A stretch of DNA of 64,000 nt from Cellulomonas sp. PhB143 (GTDB lineage: Bacteria; Actinomycetota; Actinomycetes; Actinomycetales; Cellulomonadaceae). Of this stretch, positions 63,571 to 64,000 are shown piece by piece. The notes under the pieces were generated by a model that worked only from the letters and a program-made list of their open reading frames with translations, was not told the origin of the DNA and did no database searches. A program made the translations under genes and the position numbers. The stretch lies in NCBI RefSeq assembly GCF_003752595.1, contig NZ_RKIJ01000016.1:1-64000 (forward strand). The letters are read 5' to 3'. Position 1 is the first letter of the stretch, and each line of letters begins with the position of its first letter.

Positions 63571-64000
63571 GTGACCCGACAGATCCAGCTCACCCTCGCC
63601 AGCGTCCGCCCCCGCGCAGCGGTCCCCGGTCGCACCGTCCTGGACCCGTCGGTGACGCGGATGCGCGTGCGCCCCGGCGACCTCGACATGTACCTGCACG
63701 TCAACAACGGCGTGTACCTGCAGATGATGGACGTCGCGCGCAGCAACTTCCTCGCGGACCTCGGCGCCTTCGCGCTGCTCAAGGAGAAGAGCTGGGGGCC
63801 GGTCGTCGCGTCGTCGACGATGACCTACCGGCGCTCCCTCAGGCTGTGGGACCGGTTCGAGATCACGTCCCGCGTGCTCGGCTGGGACCCCCGCGTCGTC
63901 TACATGGAGCAGGTCTTCACGCGGCACGGCGAGCGGTGCGCCCGCGGGGTCGTGGCCGCCCGGTTCCTGACCCGCACGGGTGAGCGCGTCCCCGGCGACC
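63571..64000 (+). CDS. Hotdog-fold thioesterase-like protein, cut by the window edge
   Basis: The first 143 residues are visible; the gene runs off the right end. It has the 4HBT_2 pattern: MRVRPGDLDMYLHVNNGVYLQ in two parts, with the catalytic Asp in GDLDMYLHVNN, then MMDVARSNF and TMTYRRSLRLWDRF. Such proteins hydrolyse acyl-CoA thioesters; the substrate is unknown. Downstream sequence is needed to judge the C-terminus. Confidence 0.85.
   Translation, partial: MTRQIQLTLASVRPRAAVPGRTVLDPSVTRMRVRPGDLDMYLHVNNGVYLQMMDVARSNFLADLGAFALLKEKSWGPVVASSTMTYRRSLRLWDRFEITSRVLGWDPRVVYMEQVFTRHGERCARGVVAARFLTRTGERVPGD

Overview
This 64 kb window is a stretch of housekeeping chromosome from a high-GC Gram-positive actinomycete. 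The markers are a SepH-type division protein, S-(hydroxymethyl)mycothiol dehydrogenase, a diheme QcrC with the bcc-aa3 respiratory set, a HrdB/SigA-type sigma factor, a PknL-like PASTA kinase and several actinobacteria-only DUF families (3093, 3159, 3710, 4192, 4193, 5998). Gene order follows two blocks I remember from Mycobacterium tuberculosis (around Rv2689c-Rv2703 and Rv2173-Rv2205c) and the Streptomyces dut-sepH-parC-parE-hrdB region. The very high GC and the topoisomerase IV pair suggest Micrococcales (Cellulomonas/Cellulosimicrobium/Isoptericola-like). The genus is inference.

Layout. 0.1-5 kb: rRNA/tRNA m5U methyltransferase, a KimA-like K+ permease and two TrkA/RCK proteins. 5-8.4 kb: an overlapping DUF3159 / OB-fold / DUF3710 cassette, dut, DUF3093 and DUF4193. 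8.7-17 kb: inositol-phosphatase-like protein, TRIC-like channel, sepH, thymidine kinase, a phosphodiesterase, DUF5998 and a GNAT/acyl-CoA-synthetase fusion. 17-29.4 kb: parC, a frameshifted GNAT gene, metH, MBL hydrolase and mycothiol dehydrogenase, DUF6580 plus a DUF4430 lipoprotein, and parE. 29.5-36.2 kb: DUF7455, a frameshifted FAD oxidoreductase, sigA, a universal stress protein, DUF4192 and a polyprenyl synthetase. 36.2-49.7 kb: Rv2175c-like DNA-binding protein, PknL-like kinase, aroG, PPi-PFK, acyltransferase, ROK glucokinase, acyl-CoA ligase, a DEDDh/GIY-YIG nuclease, a RAM-domain protein, trpD and an atypical receiver protein. 49.9-58.4 kb: ctaE-qcrCAB, superoxide dismutase, and ctaC-ctaD-ctaF on the other strand. 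58.5-64 kb: a desulfurase-like protein with TusA, ErpA, a glycerate-kinase-like protein, NadA, a DJ-1/PfpI protein and a truncated thioesterase at the edge.

How the genes work together. The cytochrome genes encode a nearly complete bc1-aa3 supercomplex. ErpA plausibly serves Fe-S clients such as QcrA and the neighbouring NadA. parC and parE form topoisomerase IV. KimA-like permease and the RCK pair look like one potassium module. About 17 genes start 6-8 nt downstream of a TANNNT-like -10 box, so leaderless transcription appears very common here.

I see no tRNA, rRNA, CRISPR array, insertion sequence, prophage or origin. No gene-free stretch exceeds 300 bases; the longest are 8412-8706, 49662-49940 and 43822-44083. 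Two genes (19509-20548 and 29835-31267) each carry what looks like a single missing base in a G/C-rich context and may be pseudogenes or assembly errors. This is mostly an ordinary core region. The most unusual item is a cysteine-desulfurase homologue that has lost its PLP lysine but kept the active-site cysteine, coupled to TusA.
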